Below the pieces are notes generated by a model. That model did no database searches, had not been told where the DNA came from, and saw nothing but the letters and a program-made list of their open reading frames with translations. Below are positions 32,781 through 41,845 of a DNA stretch of 64,000 bases, one piece after another. Each line of letters begins with the position of its first letter. Position 1 is the first letter of the stretch. Source of the stretch: Bacteroidaceae bacterium (GTDB lineage Bacteria; Bacteroidota; Bacteroidia; Bacteroidales; Bacteroidaceae); contig CAAGLA010000031.1 of NCBI GenBank assembly GCA_900770655.1, forward strand, positions 1-64,000, given 5' to 3'. Made by a program: the position numbers and the translations under genes.

Positions 32781-35681
32781 ATGAGGAAAACAATTACACT
32801 TTTAATTCTTTCGTTCTTTATATCGGCGACACTTTATGCCGGCCCGGTAGATGCAGAAAGAGCACGCGAAATAGCGGCCTCGTTCTGGAACAACAATACA
32901 ACGTTAAGGACAAGCAGCGAACTGCAGCTGATTCCCGAAGCCGGAATGGCAAGAGCGGCAAGCCGCAACACAGCCACAGCAAACAATGCACAGTACTACA
33001 TTTTCAGTACAACAGAAAAGAGCGGTTTTGTAATTATATCGGGTGACGACCGTCTGGCACCCATCGTTGGGTATTCCGACAATTGCAATATCGACGAAAT
33101 GCCACCGGCACTTGCCGAATGGCTCAGCGAGTACAGCAGCTATGTCGATGAGGTACGCGCCGGCACAGCAGAACCCCTGTTGCACAGCACAACAACGACC
33201 GAAGGCACAGCTATTGCACCAATGCTCAAGACAAGCTGGAACCAGAGTGCGCCCTACAACAACTTCTGTCCTAAAATAGGCACACAGACCACACCTACCG
33301 GCTGTACAGCAACAGCAATAGCACAGGTTATGAAATTCCACGAATGGCCGGCAAGCCCCAAGAGAGCAATATCGTGGAACAACAACATAACCGGCAAAAC
33401 GGAGACCATAGACATTACAAAGAATGTATACGATTGGGATAATATGCTCCCCCACTACCGCAACGGCTATACACAGGCGCAGGCCAATGCTGTTGCACAG
33501 CTTATGGTAGATGTAGGCAAGGCCATACAAAGCAGCTATGAACTAGCCGGTACCGGTAGCAACGAAGTATCGGCAGCAAGAGGCCTTGTAAATGTTTTCG
33601 ACTACTCTCCCGAAATAAAGATCATTAAGAGAAACGAGTATACATACGACGAATTCATCTCCATTGTAAGAGAGAACCTCGAAGCACACCAGCCGATTGT
33701 TCATACCGGACACGGACAATCGTACGGAGCCGGCCACGCATTCGTGTGCGACGGCATTGACAAAGACAATCTTCTGCACATAGACTGGGGATGGGATGGA
33801 GCATATAATGGATATTTCGATATAGGTTCAATGGCTCCCGGCGGTTCGGGCATTGGCGGCGGACAGGACAGATACAATGTAGGCCAAGCAATGATAGTCA
33901 ATATTCGCCCACGCCAAGCAGACGAAGCCGACCGCAACGGAGACCCCACAATTTATACTTTCGAGGTCATTAATGCAGCACAGAACGATGCCATTGTTGA
34001 GAGCCACACAGCAAACTTCTATGCCGGATTTGCCAAATTCAAGGTACTTGCACACTTATTGAACTGGTCTCACTCTACAATTGATATGCAATTCGGTCTA
34101 TCCATAACAAGCACCGACGGAACATTCAACAGAACCACCATTTACGAAGACCCCATAACCATAGAAAAGGACAATGCTACCGGATATCAAATAGAATTCA
34201 ATGTAAACAACACCAACGCAACAAGCAAAGATTACTTGCAAGAGGGCACATATTATATTGAGGTTGTCTACAAGAGCGGAGACGGCGAACCCGAAAAGAT
34301 GAGGGGCGAAAACAACCGTCTTGTACTTGAGGTAGGAAAGAGCAGTGCTACACTCAGCAAAGCACAACCCGATATTGAGGTGTCGGGATTCGAGTTCAGG
34401 GCTACTCCCACCTACCCGAACGATAATATGTCGTTCGATGTGGCATTCAGGAACAAGAACACCAACAACGCAACAGTAATTGTTGTACCCATTATAAACA
34501 GGCTTAGCAACAACTCGGTTGTCAGCAGCGATACATTGTATAATAAAGGCGAGATTATAAACGTGTTCGACAACACCGATTTCCTTGTGACATACTCTCT
34601 GGGCAGTGCCATTAAGAATGCCGGCGATTACAATGTCTCGTTCGCATACGACCTGAGAAATTCATACACCAACCACGAAAAAAGTGTCGACAAGAATAGC
34701 CTTAAGAGCATATCGGGCAACAGCGGAACATTCACAATACAAGCCTTGTCCGATGAAGCAATGCCTACAATAACAGCAATTACAGCAAACAACACTCTTT
34801 TTGGAAACAGCCTGTATATTTCGGCAAGACTGATGAACAAATCCGGAGCTTCGGCCTACACAGGTACTGTGGGAATTTTTGCCGAAAAGGATGGAAAAAG
34901 GACACTGATTATAAAAAACGACGTCAAGGAACTTAGAGCAGGTAGTTCTACTGTAATATCATACGATTCGAACAGTTATATATTCAGTATTGAAACAGGC
35001 ACATACGAGGCATATATATGCGAACTTGTAAATGACGAGTGGGTTAAACTACCCCATAACGGAAGTTGCTATTTTGCAATTCAAGAGCCCACCAAGCTCC
35101 TGCTCTACACAAACAACAGAATAAATATCAACAACGGACAGGGTGTTATACAAGGTGACAGCATTGATGTCATAGCCAACGTAACCTGCAAATATGGCGA
35201 CTTCGACGGATATATGAGAATAAACGTTCTCCAAGGAATGACAATGGTACTGAGAAGCAATTACATACCTGCATCTATAAAGAACGGTGAGACATTGAAC
35301 ATTAACCTTAGAAGTATGTGCGGAGCAACAGCTCCTCTTGGCGAATGGAAAGTGAAAGTAATATATTACGACAACAAGAAGCGTGAGCTTGGCAGTTTGA
35401 TTATAAACGACATTACATTCCCCGATAACGGCGTATTCTACGTGCACGATGCAACCGGTATTGAGACTACAGGCGAGAGCCTTGCCTCAGTAACGGCCGG
35501 TAACGGAGCTATTTCTGTTGAGAATGTTGCGCCAAACACAGTTATAGGCGTATACACCCTCGATGGCAGGCAAATATACCGTGGCACAGACACAACAATA
35601 GCCACAGAGAAGGGTATCTACCTTGTTACAATAGAAGAGAGCGGAAAAGAGGCTGTTACAATAAAGGCATTTGTAAAGTAG
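32781..35681 (+). CDS. Secreted C10 (streptopain-like) cysteine protease with type IX-like sorting domain
   Basis: The 966-residue precursor has a signal peptide (MRKTITLLILSFFISATLYA), then a Spi-type inhibitory propeptide (AREIAASFWNN, YYIFSTTEKSGFVIISGDDRLAPIVGYS). The peptidase domain has catalytic Cys175 in TTPTGCTATAIAQVM and His319 in GHAFVCDG, followed by HIDWGWDGAYNGYF, which holds the conserved Trp. Several Ig/CARDB-like beta modules follow (residues about 385-880). The last 75 residues (NTVIGVYTLDGRQIYRG, KGIYLVTIEE, VTIKAFVK) look like a type IX secretion C-terminal domain. The longer upstream frame from 32442 overlaps the promoter and is rejected. Relatives include streptopain, interpain and B. 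fragilis Bfp proteases. Confidence 0.93.
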   Translation: MRKTITLLILSFFISATLYAGPVDAERAREIAASFWNNNTTLRTSSELQLIPEAGMARAASRNTATANNAQYYIFSTTEKSGFVIISGDDRLAPIVGYSDNCNIDEMPPALAEWLSEYSSYVDEVRAGTAEPLLHSTTTTEGTAIAPMLKTSWNQSAPYNNFCPKIGTQTTPTGCTATAIAQVMKFHEWPASPKRAISWNNNITGKTETIDITKNVYDWDNMLPHYRNGYTQAQANAVAQLMVDVGKAIQSSYELAGTGSNEVSAARGLVNVFDYSPEIKIIKRNEYTYDEFISIVRENLEAHQPIVHTGHGQSYGAGHAFVCDGIDKDNLLHIDWGWDGAYNGYFDIGSMAPGGSGIGGGQDRYNVGQAMIVNIRPRQADEADRNGDPTIYTFEVINAAQNDAIVESHTANFYAGFAKFKVLAHLLNWSHSTIDMQFGLSITSTDGTFNRTTIYEDPITIEKDNATGYQIEFNVNNTNATSKDYLQEGTYYIEVVYKSGDGEPEKMRGENNRLVLEVGKSSATLSKAQPDIEVSGFEFRATPTYPNDNMSFDVAFRNKNTNNATVIVVPIINRLSNNSVVSSDTLYNKGEIINVFDNTDFLVTYSLGSAIKNAGDYNVSFAYDLRNSYTNHEKSVDKNSLKSISGNSGTFTIQALSDEAMPTITAITANNTLFGNSLYISARLMNKSGASAYTGTVGIFAEKDGKRTLIIKNDVKELRAGSSTVISYDSNSYIFSIETGTYEAYICELVNDEWVKLPHNGSCYFAIQEPTKLLLYTNNRININNGQGVIQGDSIDVIANVTCKYGDFDGYMRINVLQGMTMVLRSNYIPASIKNGETLNINLRSMCGATAPLGEWKVKVIYYDNKKRELGSLIINDITFPDNGVFYVHDATGIETTGESLASVTAGNGAISVENVAPNTVIGVYTLDGRQIYRGTDTTIATEKGIYLVTIEESGKEAVTIKAFVK

Positions 35682-35691
35682 AATATAAAAA

Positions 35692-35739
35692 CCAAACATA
35701 AAATGGTGGCTGCTTGAACGGCCACCATTTTATGTTTGG
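35692..35739 (+). terminator. Terminator of the C10 protease gene
   Basis: A nineteen-base perfect stem with a ten-base loop begins 10 bases after the stop codon. The T-run is poor, but the hairpin is very stable. The T and A runs in the stem could let it work in both directions. Confidence 0.8.
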
Positions 35740-35782
35740 GCAAATTTTAAAGCCAAAAGTTGTCTATTAGACAAGGTAAAAT

Positions 35783-35790
35783 TATCTTAG
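35783..35790 (+). promoter_or_regulatory. Putative promoter of the secreted hydrolase gene
   Basis: TATCTTAG lies 20 bases after a TTG (35760-35762), 18 bases before the ATG. The TTG is part of an inverted repeat TTGTC-TATTA-GACAA (35760-35774), which could be an operator over the -33 element. Confidence 0.45.
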
Positions 35791-35808
35791 CAGACAAATT
35801 AAAGAACT

Positions 35809-37176
35809 ATGAAACGAAAAATAGCGACAATGCTGCTCTTGGCAGCAACAATAATGAGTTACGCCACCGCAGGCAACGACAATGTCTTGTCAAAAAGAAG
35901 AGCAAGGAACATTACCACCTTCTTTACACAGACACTGCAGGGCGAAGAGGCTGCCTATACAAAAAACAGCCGCATAGACATTGACGAGATTCAGCGTGCA
36001 AGGCAAGAGGTGTGGAACTGCTGGCGCAATGCTTCGAACTCGCTTGACGAAGCAAAGCTCATTGAGCCGTTCACCAATGAAGAGCCACGCGACACCGGCT
36101 ACTGGACACTGCCGCCCGAGCTCGAAGAAAATGCTATAATGCCCTACTATTTTATAAAGAAAGGCGAAGCACCCGAAAATGGTTACCCGCTTTTCCTTTA
36201 TATGCACGGTTCGGGCGACAAGGTACGCGAATGGGAGACAGGCTATGCGCTATGCAACAGCTACGACGATGCCCCTTCACTCCATTTCATACCGCAGATA
36301 CCTAACGCCTACGGCGAACTATACCGCTGGGCAATACAGAGCAAGCAATGGGCTTGGGAGAAATTGCTGCGCCTTGCATTTCTCGATGAGAGAATAGACG
36401 CAAACAGGATATATTTCTACGGAATATCGGAAGGCGGTTACGGCAGCCAGAGGCTTGCATCGTTCTATGCCGACTACCTTGCCGGTGCAGGCCCAATGGC
36501 CGGCGGTGAACCATTGAAGAATGCACCAATGGAAAACCTTGCCAACATAGCATTTTCACTGCGCACCGGAGAGCAAGACCACGGCTTTGCCCGCAACTAT
36601 ATGACCTACAATGCAGGAATCACAATAGACAGTTTAAGAAACTGTCACCCGGGACTATATAACTATTTTATAGAAATTGTACCCGGCAGAGGCCACGCTA
36701 TTGACTACGACAAGAGCACCCCGTGGCTTAAGCAGTTCACACGCAATGCACACCCCACATATTTCTACTGGGAGAACTACGATATGTATGGGCGCAAACG
36801 CACAGGTTTCTACAATATACGCGTGAACGAAGATTCAAACAACAGTGAAGAGGAGCGCAGCTGCTACGAAGTGAATATTTCGGGCAACACCATAGAGGTC
36901 GAAGTCAAGAATGTCAATTACACGACCACACATTCCATATACAACATTCCTATGCTGTTTACCAAAGAGTATTCTCCCGCCACAAAAGGCAACATAACAA
37001 TATTCATAAACGAAGAACTCTTCGACCTTTCAAAGCCCATACAGGTTATTGTCAACGGCAAGGAGAAGTTCAATGGCAGGGTAAGACCCAACTTAAGAGC
37101 TATGGTAGAGAGTTGTGCCGAATACTTCGACCCCGAAAGAATATTCCCGGCATCTATAGATGTTGAAATAGATTAA
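35809..37176 (+). CDS. Secreted alpha/beta hydrolase (esterase or peptidase-like)
   Basis: The 455-residue protein has a Sec signal peptide (MKRKIATMLLLAATIMSYATA). The core is an alpha/beta-hydrolase: oxyanion HG in FLYMHGSGD (residues about 130-136), the nucleophile elbow FYGISEGGYGS with Ser207, and a likely catalytic His in PGRGHAIDY. A linker and about 100 C-terminal residues of beta structure follow (CYEVNISGNTIEVEVKNVNYTTTHSIYNIPMLF). The elbow and lid pattern recall PHB-depolymerase-like and dienelactone-like esterases of Bacteroidota; a peptidase cannot be excluded. It follows the C10 protease gene behind a strong terminator and has its own promoter. The substrate is unknown. Confidence 0.75.
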   Translation: MKRKIATMLLLAATIMSYATAGNDNVLSKRRARNITTFFTQTLQGEEAAYTKNSRIDIDEIQRARQEVWNCWRNASNSLDEAKLIEPFTNEEPRDTGYWTLPPELEENAIMPYYFIKKGEAPENGYPLFLYMHGSGDKVREWETGYALCNSYDDAPSLHFIPQIPNAYGELYRWAIQSKQWAWEKLLRLAFLDERIDANRIYFYGISEGGYGSQRLASFYADYLAGAGPMAGGEPLKNAPMENLANIAFSLRTGEQDHGFARNYMTYNAGITIDSLRNCHPGLYNYFIEIVPGRGHAIDYDKSTPWLKQFTRNAHPTYFYWENYDMYGRKRTGFYNIRVNEDSNNSEEERSCYEVNISGNTIEVEVKNVNYTTTHSIYNIPMLFTKEYSPATKGNITIFINEELFDLSKPIQVIVNGKEKFNGRVRPNLRAMVESCAEYFDPERIFPASIDVEID

Positions 37177-37200
37177 GGATAAAGCAACAGGTACAGTTCA

Positions 37201-37242
37201 GTAAAAAGTTCACATCCGTTACCTCGGATGTGAACTTTTTAC
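37201..37242 (+). terminator. Terminator of the secreted hydrolase gene
   Basis: GTAAAAAGTTCACATCCG pairs with its complement across a six-base loop, giving an eighteen-base stem followed by a T-rich arm and ACATT. It is 25 bases after the stop codon. The hairpin is symmetric, with T-runs on both strands. Confidence 0.85.
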
Positions 37243-37353
37243 ATTATTCCAACAATAATACCACGCACATAAACGTTTACATATTATAAGTGCGGCAATA
37301 TATTTTTGACAATATTAACGCCGAATTTAGCCGGGTTTATCATTTAATTTAGC

Positions 37354-37361
37354 TATCTTCG
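37354..37361 (+). promoter_or_regulatory. Promoter of the recR operon
   Basis: TATCTTCGC fits the Bacteroidota -7 element and lies about 50 bases upstream of the recR ATG. Confidence 0.55.
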
Positions 37362-37411
37362 CAGGATTTTGTTTTAAAACAGCAACCGCAACACCCGCAA
37401 AAAGGTTTATT

Positions 37412-38032
37412 ATGAACCAAGAATACCCATCGGCTCTGCTAGAAAGAGCTGTAAAAGAATTCTCAAAATTACCCGGTATCGGCCGAAAGACCGCTACACG
37501 CTTGGTGTTGCATCTGCTTAAGAAAAAAGAAGAAGAAGTAGAAGAGTTCGCCGGCGCAATAACAACCCTTAAACACGACGTTAAATATTGCAAAGAGTGC
37601 CACAGCATTTCCGACACCGATATATGTCCCATTTGCTCAAACCCGCTACGCGACCACTCCACTATATGCGTTGTGGAGAATATACAGGATGTAATGGCCG
37701 TTGAGAACACTATGCAATACAGGGGCGTGTACCACGTTCTCGGTGGCGTAATATCGCCAATGGACGGGGTGTCACCGGGGAACCTCAACATAGAGAGCCT
37801 AGTGGAGCGTGTTGCACAGAACGGTGTAAAAGAGGTTATACTTGCACTCAGTTCCACAATGGAAGGAGACACTACCAATTTCTACATATACCGGAAGCTG
37901 GCCGAATACGATGTAAAGCTGTCGGTCATTGCACGCGGCATTTCAGTAGGAGACGAACTGGAATATGCCGACGAGGTGACACTCGGAAGCTCAATAGTAC
38001 ACCGCAGGCCATTTACCGGAAAAACATTTTGA
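37412..38032 (+). CDS. recR: Recombination mediator RecR
   Basis: RecR works with RecO and RecF to load RecA on gapped DNA. The 206-residue protein has the N-terminal helix-hairpin-helix (LPGIGRKTATRLVLHLL), the C4 zinc motif (CKECHSISDTDICPIC), and the Toprim domain (STICVVENIQDVMAVENT, ILALSSTMEGDTT). Length is typical (E. coli 201). It leads the rightward operon recR - membrane protein - GT2 - GNAT. Confidence 0.96.
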   Translation: MNQEYPSALLERAVKEFSKLPGIGRKTATRLVLHLLKKKEEEVEEFAGAITTLKHDVKYCKECHSISDTDICPICSNPLRDHSTICVVENIQDVMAVENTMQYRGVYHVLGGVISPMDGVSPGNLNIESLVERVAQNGVKEVILALSSTMEGDTTNFYIYRKLAEYDVKLSVIARGISVGDELEYADEVTLGSSIVHRRPFTGKTF

Positions 38033-38034
38033 CG

Positions 38035-38481
38035 ATGCAGGAAAATAAATTATTGAATTCACTGAGACTGAACTATATAGTAGCACTAATTGCAACAGCT
38101 ATCGTAGTCATTGCTTTTGAAGGAGGCTATCTGCACAAGGGAGCACTTACAATATTGCTTCCCGAAAACTATGTATATATGCTGCAGGTAACCGGCGTGC
38201 TCACAACCATAGGACTTATTCCCCTTGCCCTGAAATGGTTTACACACGCAATGGAAAAGACACGCGGAAAGAGCAAGGCCGAGGTAATGAACAAATACAG
38301 CAAGATGAGCCTTATACGCATAGCACTGCTCTTTGTTGTAATAGTGCTCAACGCATTTATATATTACGGAATAAACTACGACGGAGCTATGTACTGTATG
38401 GTCTTTGGCTACGGAGCGCTCATATACAGCTACCCCACCAAGAACACACTCGAAGAATTTATAGGAAACAAAGAAGCATAA
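38035..38481 (+). CDS. Small four-helix membrane protein
   Basis: The 148-residue protein has four likely membrane helices: LNYIVALIATAIVVIAF, YVYMLQVTGVLTTIGLIPLAL, LIRIALLFVVIVLNAFIYY and MYCMVFGYGALIYS. A basic cytoplasmic loop lies between helices 2 and 3. No known domain is recognised. It starts 2 bases after the recR stop; an overlapping TTG at 38029 is less likely. I believe this recR-linked gene is widespread in Bacteroidales, but its role is unknown. Confidence 0.75.
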   Translation: MQENKLLNSLRLNYIVALIATAIVVIAFEGGYLHKGALTILLPENYVYMLQVTGVLTTIGLIPLALKWFTHAMEKTRGKSKAEVMNKYSKMSLIRIALLFVVIVLNAFIYYGINYDGAMYCMVFGYGALIYSYPTKNTLEEFIGNKEA

Positions 38482-38492
38482 AACGGCAAGCA

Positions 38493-39698
38493 ATGAAGCT
38501 GACAGTAGTAACCATAAGCTACAACGTAAAGTATTTCCTTGAGCAATGCCTCAACTCGCTGGAGCAGGCAGCAAAAGGTATCGAGCACGAAATTATAGTG
38601 GTCGACAATGCTTCCGATGACGGTTCTACAGAGTATATCACAGCACGTTTCCCAAAAGTAAAGTGGATAGCAAGCGATATAAACCACGGATTCTCGCGTG
38701 CCAACAACATTGCATTCTCACACGCACGGGGCAAGTACATACTAATGCTCAATCCCGACACCATAGTTACCCGCGAAGCACTCGAAGGATGCCTCAGCTT
38801 TATGGAGAGCCACCCCGAAGCCGGAGCAGCCGGTGTAAAGATGCTCAACAAAGACGGCAATTTCGCACTCGAGAGCAGGCGCGGAATAGTAACCCCGTGG
38901 GTAAGTATATGCAAGGCAACAGGGCTCAGCAAACGTTTCGCAAAAAGCCGCCTGTTCGGACACTACTATATGAGCTACCTCCCCGAAGAAGAGGCCAACC
39001 CCATAGAAATGGTTTCAGGAGCTTTTATGTTCCTGCGCCGAAGTACCCTAAAGAGAGTAGGCACGCTCGACGAGCAGTTCTTTATGTACTGGGAAGACAG
39101 CGACCTTTCCTACCGCATACTTAAGTCGGGAGCAAAGAACTACTATCTGCCGCACCCCATACTGCACTACAAAGGAGAAAGTTCGGTAAAGAGTATGCTC
39201 AAGTACCGCTACTGGCTATACTATTCCCTGCAGCTCTTCTTCAAAAAGCACAACTTCTTCTACTATATACTATCGTACATACCTCTAAAGTTCACAGTAG
39301 GGCTGCTCAAGTTCCGCATACACTATGTAAACCCACTGTTCTTTGGAAAAAACTGGGAGACACGCCACGCCGAACCCGGCAAGAAATTCATAATAATAGG
39401 CTCTCACGACAGCAACGAAGAGGTACGTACCCTGCTCGAAAACAACAAAATGCACAGCGGGCACAAATACATAACAGCAAGCGAAGAAGAACTCATTGCA
39501 GGCAAAGTTGTTATAGACAACAAAGAAGGTTACAACCACATACTCTTCGACACAGCCAATATATCGTTCGACACAATACTCTCCTTTATGCAAAAGATAA
39601 AAGGAGAAAACCTGAAGATTGCCACATACTCCACAAAGACAAAAATATTGATTACCGACGGCGCAATATACAACGCCAATGGACTAATAAACGACTAA
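38493..39698 (+). CDS. Glycosyltransferase family 2
   Basis: The 401-residue protein starts with the GT2 fold MKLTVVTISYNVKYFLEQCL, with the nucleotide-binding VVDNASDDGSTEY, then the metal-binding motif LMLNPDTIV (DxD-like), GAFMFLRRSTL and the FMYWEDSDLSYRI region with the catalytic acidic residues. It resembles WbbL/rhamnosyltransferase-type enzymes. A hydrophobic stretch at about 235-265 may bind the membrane face. The last 110 residues (KKFIIIGSHDSNEEVRTLLE, DNKEGYNHILFDTANISFDTIL) look like an extra Rossmann-like regulatory domain. The upstream frame beginning at 38235 is rejected, since it runs through the preceding gene. The sugar donor is not deducible. Confidence 0.88.
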   Translation: MKLTVVTISYNVKYFLEQCLNSLEQAAKGIEHEIIVVDNASDDGSTEYITARFPKVKWIASDINHGFSRANNIAFSHARGKYILMLNPDTIVTREALEGCLSFMESHPEAGAAGVKMLNKDGNFALESRRGIVTPWVSICKATGLSKRFAKSRLFGHYYMSYLPEEEANPIEMVSGAFMFLRRSTLKRVGTLDEQFFMYWEDSDLSYRILKSGAKNYYLPHPILHYKGESSVKSMLKYRYWLYYSLQLFFKKHNFFYYILSYIPLKFTVGLLKFRIHYVNPLFFGKNWETRHAEPGKKFIIIGSHDSNEEVRTLLENNKMHSGHKYITASEEELIAGKVVIDNKEGYNHILFDTANISFDTILSFMQKIKGENLKIATYSTKTKILITDGAIYNANGLIND

Positions 39699-40240
39699 TG
39701 ACAAGCACTTGGCTTAAAGACGAAAAAATAACATTGCGTGCACCGGAACCCGAAGACTTGGAACTGATGTACACAATGGAGAACGATACCACCCTGTGGA
39801 GTGCAGGCAATGCAACACTACCCTATTCAAGGTACACCCTTAGAGCATACCTCGAAGAGAGCAGGCAAGACCTGCTCACCGAACGTCAGGCACGCTTCGT
39901 CATAGAACTGCAGGGAGGTTGCTGTGCCGGAATGATAGACCTTGCCGACTACGACCCCATAAACAGACGTGCCGAAGTATGTATAGGACTGCTTGGCAAA
40001 TACCGCGGAGAAGGGATAGCCACCCGCGCGCTCGACCTTCTTTGCAAATACGCAGCAGAGCGCCTGCACCTGCACCAGCTATATGCATACATTCCCGAAT
40101 GGAACACCGCCAGCATTGAACTCTTTAAAAAAAGCGGGTTCACGCACAGTGCAACACTAAAGGAGTGGCAACGAGGAAAAGAGAAATACAACGATGTAAT
40201 ACTAATGCAAAAGGTAGAAAAAACGGACAAAAACCAATAA
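39698..40240 (+). CDS. GNAT family N-acetyltransferase
   Basis: The 180-residue protein is a RimJ/RimL-type GNAT: LRAPEPEDLELMYTMEND, RFVIELQGGCCAGMIDL, AEVCIGLLGKYRGEGIATRALDLL (acetyl-CoA motif A, R/Q-x-x-G-x-G/A-like LGKYRGEGIA) and LHQLYAYIPEWNTASIELFKKSGF. Its ATG overlaps the GT2 stop (TAATG), so the two are translationally coupled. Substrate unknown; an amino sugar or ribosomal protein is possible. Confidence 0.9.
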   Translation: MTSTWLKDEKITLRAPEPEDLELMYTMENDTTLWSAGNATLPYSRYTLRAYLEESRQDLLTERQARFVIELQGGCCAGMIDLADYDPINRRAEVCIGLLGKYRGEGIATRALDLLCKYAAERLHLHQLYAYIPEWNTASIELFKKSGFTHSATLKEWQRGKEKYNDVILMQKVEKTDKNQ

Positions 40241-40249
40241 ACAGAGAAA

Positions 40250-40270
40250 AATATCGCAATTTGCGATAAA
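40250..40270. terminator. Weak palindrome after the recR operon
   Basis: TATCGCAA-T-TTGCGATA lies 11 bases after the GNAT stop. A-runs follow on the plus strand and a T-run on the minus strand, so it would work better for leftward transcripts leaving the histidine kinase gene. Confidence 0.4.
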
Positions 40271-40285
40271 AAAACAGCCAAAACA

Positions 40286-40316
40286 TTTGCAAGTTCAAAA
40301 AAAAGCCCTACCTTTG
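40286..40316 (+). promoter_or_regulatory. Promoter of tRNA-Asp
   Basis: TTTG (40286-40289), 19 bases, then TACCTTTG (40309-40316): a textbook Bacteroidota sigma-70-type promoter about 45 bases upstream of the tRNA. Confidence 0.85.
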
Positions 40317-40358
40317 CACCGCTGTTAGAGATAACAACAAAAGAAACATTGACATTTT

Positions 40359-40432
40359 GGTGCGTTAGTTCAGTTGGTTAGAATACATGCCTGTCACGCA
40401 TGGGGTCACGGGTTCGAGTCCCGTACGCACCG
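40359..40432 (+). tRNA. tRNA-Asp (GTC)
   Basis: The 74-base sequence folds as a cloverleaf: acceptor arms GGTGCGT and ACGCACC with discriminator G, D arm TTCAGTTGGTTAGAA, anticodon loop CTGTCAC giving GTC (Asp), and T arm CGGG-TTCGAGT-CCCG. CCA is not encoded. Confidence 0.96.
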
Positions 40433-40433
40433 C

Positions 40434-40470
40434 AAACGAGTTCCAAAGAAATTTGGGACTCGTTTTTGTT
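40434..40470 (+). terminator. Terminator of tRNA-Asp
   Basis: AAACGAGTTCC pairs with GGGACTCGTTT around the loop AAAGAAATTT and is followed by TTTGTTTC. It starts 2 bases after the tRNA. Confidence 0.85.
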
Positions 40471-40540
40471 TCAATAAAGCAAGGGTGAAGAAGAGCCGAT
40501 AAAGCGTTTCTAGAAAAGATAAACATTCACCTTTCCCTCA

Positions 40541-41845
40541 TTATTCAAGAACAACAGCAAAGGTAACCTTGTTGCCGTTGTTGCGGGCCAGATATAGTGT
40601 TCCGCCGTGCAGGCGTATTATCTGTTTTGAAACTGCAAGGCCAATACCCGACCCGTCGCGTTTGGTTGTAAAGAACGGAGTAAAGATATTATCGGCGATA
40701 TCGGCCGGTATAGTTCCGCCACTGTTGCTTATTTCTATATGTACCTTCTCATCGGCTGTTATATACGATGATATTTCTATGTATTGTTCGCCTTTGTTAA
40801 TGGTACAAGCCTCTACTGCATTTTTCAACAGGTTTACAAGCACTTGCAGCATTTGGCCTCTGTCGGCATACACCATTGTATCTTCGGGAACTATGCTTGT
40901 CTTTAGCTCTATTCCGCCTGTAGATACCAGCGACAGTGTCTCTTCTATAAGTTCTGCCAGATACAGCGGAGCCTTCTTAGGCGGTGGTATGCGCGTGACA
41001 TTACGGAATGAGTCTACAAACTGCATAAGCCTGCCACTTGTATTGTGTATTGTTTCGAGCCCTTGACGCAGCACCTCTTTATCTTCTTGGTTATGCAAAA
41101 GGGTGCTGCTTATCGATGTTACCGGAGCAAGAGAGTTCATTATCTCGTGTGTGAGTATGCGTGTGAGTTTCTCCCAAGCCACTCCCTCTTGCGTGTCGAG
41201 TTCCTTGTTTATATTCTCTATTGATATTACACGCATATTGTGTTTGCCATACTGCATTGACGAGCAGTTCAGTAGCAAATTCACATCGCCTGTCTCTGTT
41301 GCGAAACAGACGCTTCTCTGTTCCATAGGAGCAATGGAATGCAATGTGTCGGCAAGAGATGGCGATATTTGTCGTAACCTGTCGATATGGCTTATCATTT
41401 GAACACCCAACAGACTAACTGCTTTGCTGTTATATTGCATCACTGTTCCATTTTCAAGCAGAATGAGAATACCAATATTGGCACTCTCTATCACTGTCTC
41501 AAAGTATTTATCTTTGTCGGCGGCTTTCACTTTAGCATCGTCGAGCACCTCTTTTATTCTATTGAGGGAGTAGTTGACCACAGCGTGTTCTGTACGCAAG
41601 GGGTTATCGACAAAGCGGAAAGAAAAATCGTTGTTTCGCACGGCGTTGAATATGAAATCGAGATTATGCACTATACCGCGATATACATTTACAAGCCGCC
41701 ACGCCAGCACTAACAGTACGGCAGCAACAGGGAACAGGAAACCGTCGTATCCACGCGCCGCCAGCCACCCCAACAGCACACCCGTTGCCACCAACAGAGC
41801 AACGAGCAAGACAAGCCTCAAGAGGGGTAGCCCGCGTTTTTTCAT
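40541..41845 (-). CDS. Membrane sensor histidine kinase
   Basis: The 434-residue kinase has two close membrane helices (LLRLVLLVALLVATGVLLGWLAA and FLFPVAAVLLVLAWRLV) with almost no periplasmic loop, so it likely senses within the membrane or cytoplasm. Residues about 110-215 are a PAS-like domain (YFETVIESANIGILILLENG). The dimerisation/phosphoacceptor helix has His233 in LTHEIMNSLAPVTSIS, the NtrB/NtrY-like type. The ATPase domain has the N box (VLVNLLKNAVEAC), G1 (ISNSG-type) and GSGIGLAVSKQII. Its ATG overlaps the response-regulator stop by four bases. It is the last gene of the efflux operon and surely pairs with the upstream regulator. Confidence 0.93.
   Translation of the reverse strand: MKKRGLPLLRLVLLVALLVATGVLLGWLAARGYDGFLFPVAAVLLVLAWRLVNVYRGIVHNLDFIFNAVRNNDFSFRFVDNPLRTEHAVVNYSLNRIKEVLDDAKVKAADKDKYFETVIESANIGILILLENGTVMQYNSKAVSLLGVQMISHIDRLRQISPSLADTLHSIAPMEQRSVCFATETGDVNLLLNCSSMQYGKHNMRVISIENINKELDTQEGVAWEKLTRILTHEIMNSLAPVTSISSTLLHNQEDKEVLRQGLETIHNTSGRLMQFVDSFRNVTRIPPPKKAPLYLAELIEETLSLVSTGGIELKTSIVPEDTMVYADRGQMLQVLVNLLKNAVEACTINKGEQYIEISSYITADEKVHIEISNSGGTIPADIADNIFTPFFTTKRDGSGIGLAVSKQIIRLHGGTLYLARNNGNKVTFAVVLE

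Noticed and set aside
38235..38492. N-terminal extension of the GT2 gene from 38235
   Set aside because: It runs through the coding part of the preceding membrane-protein gene in another frame; GT2 homology starts at 38493.
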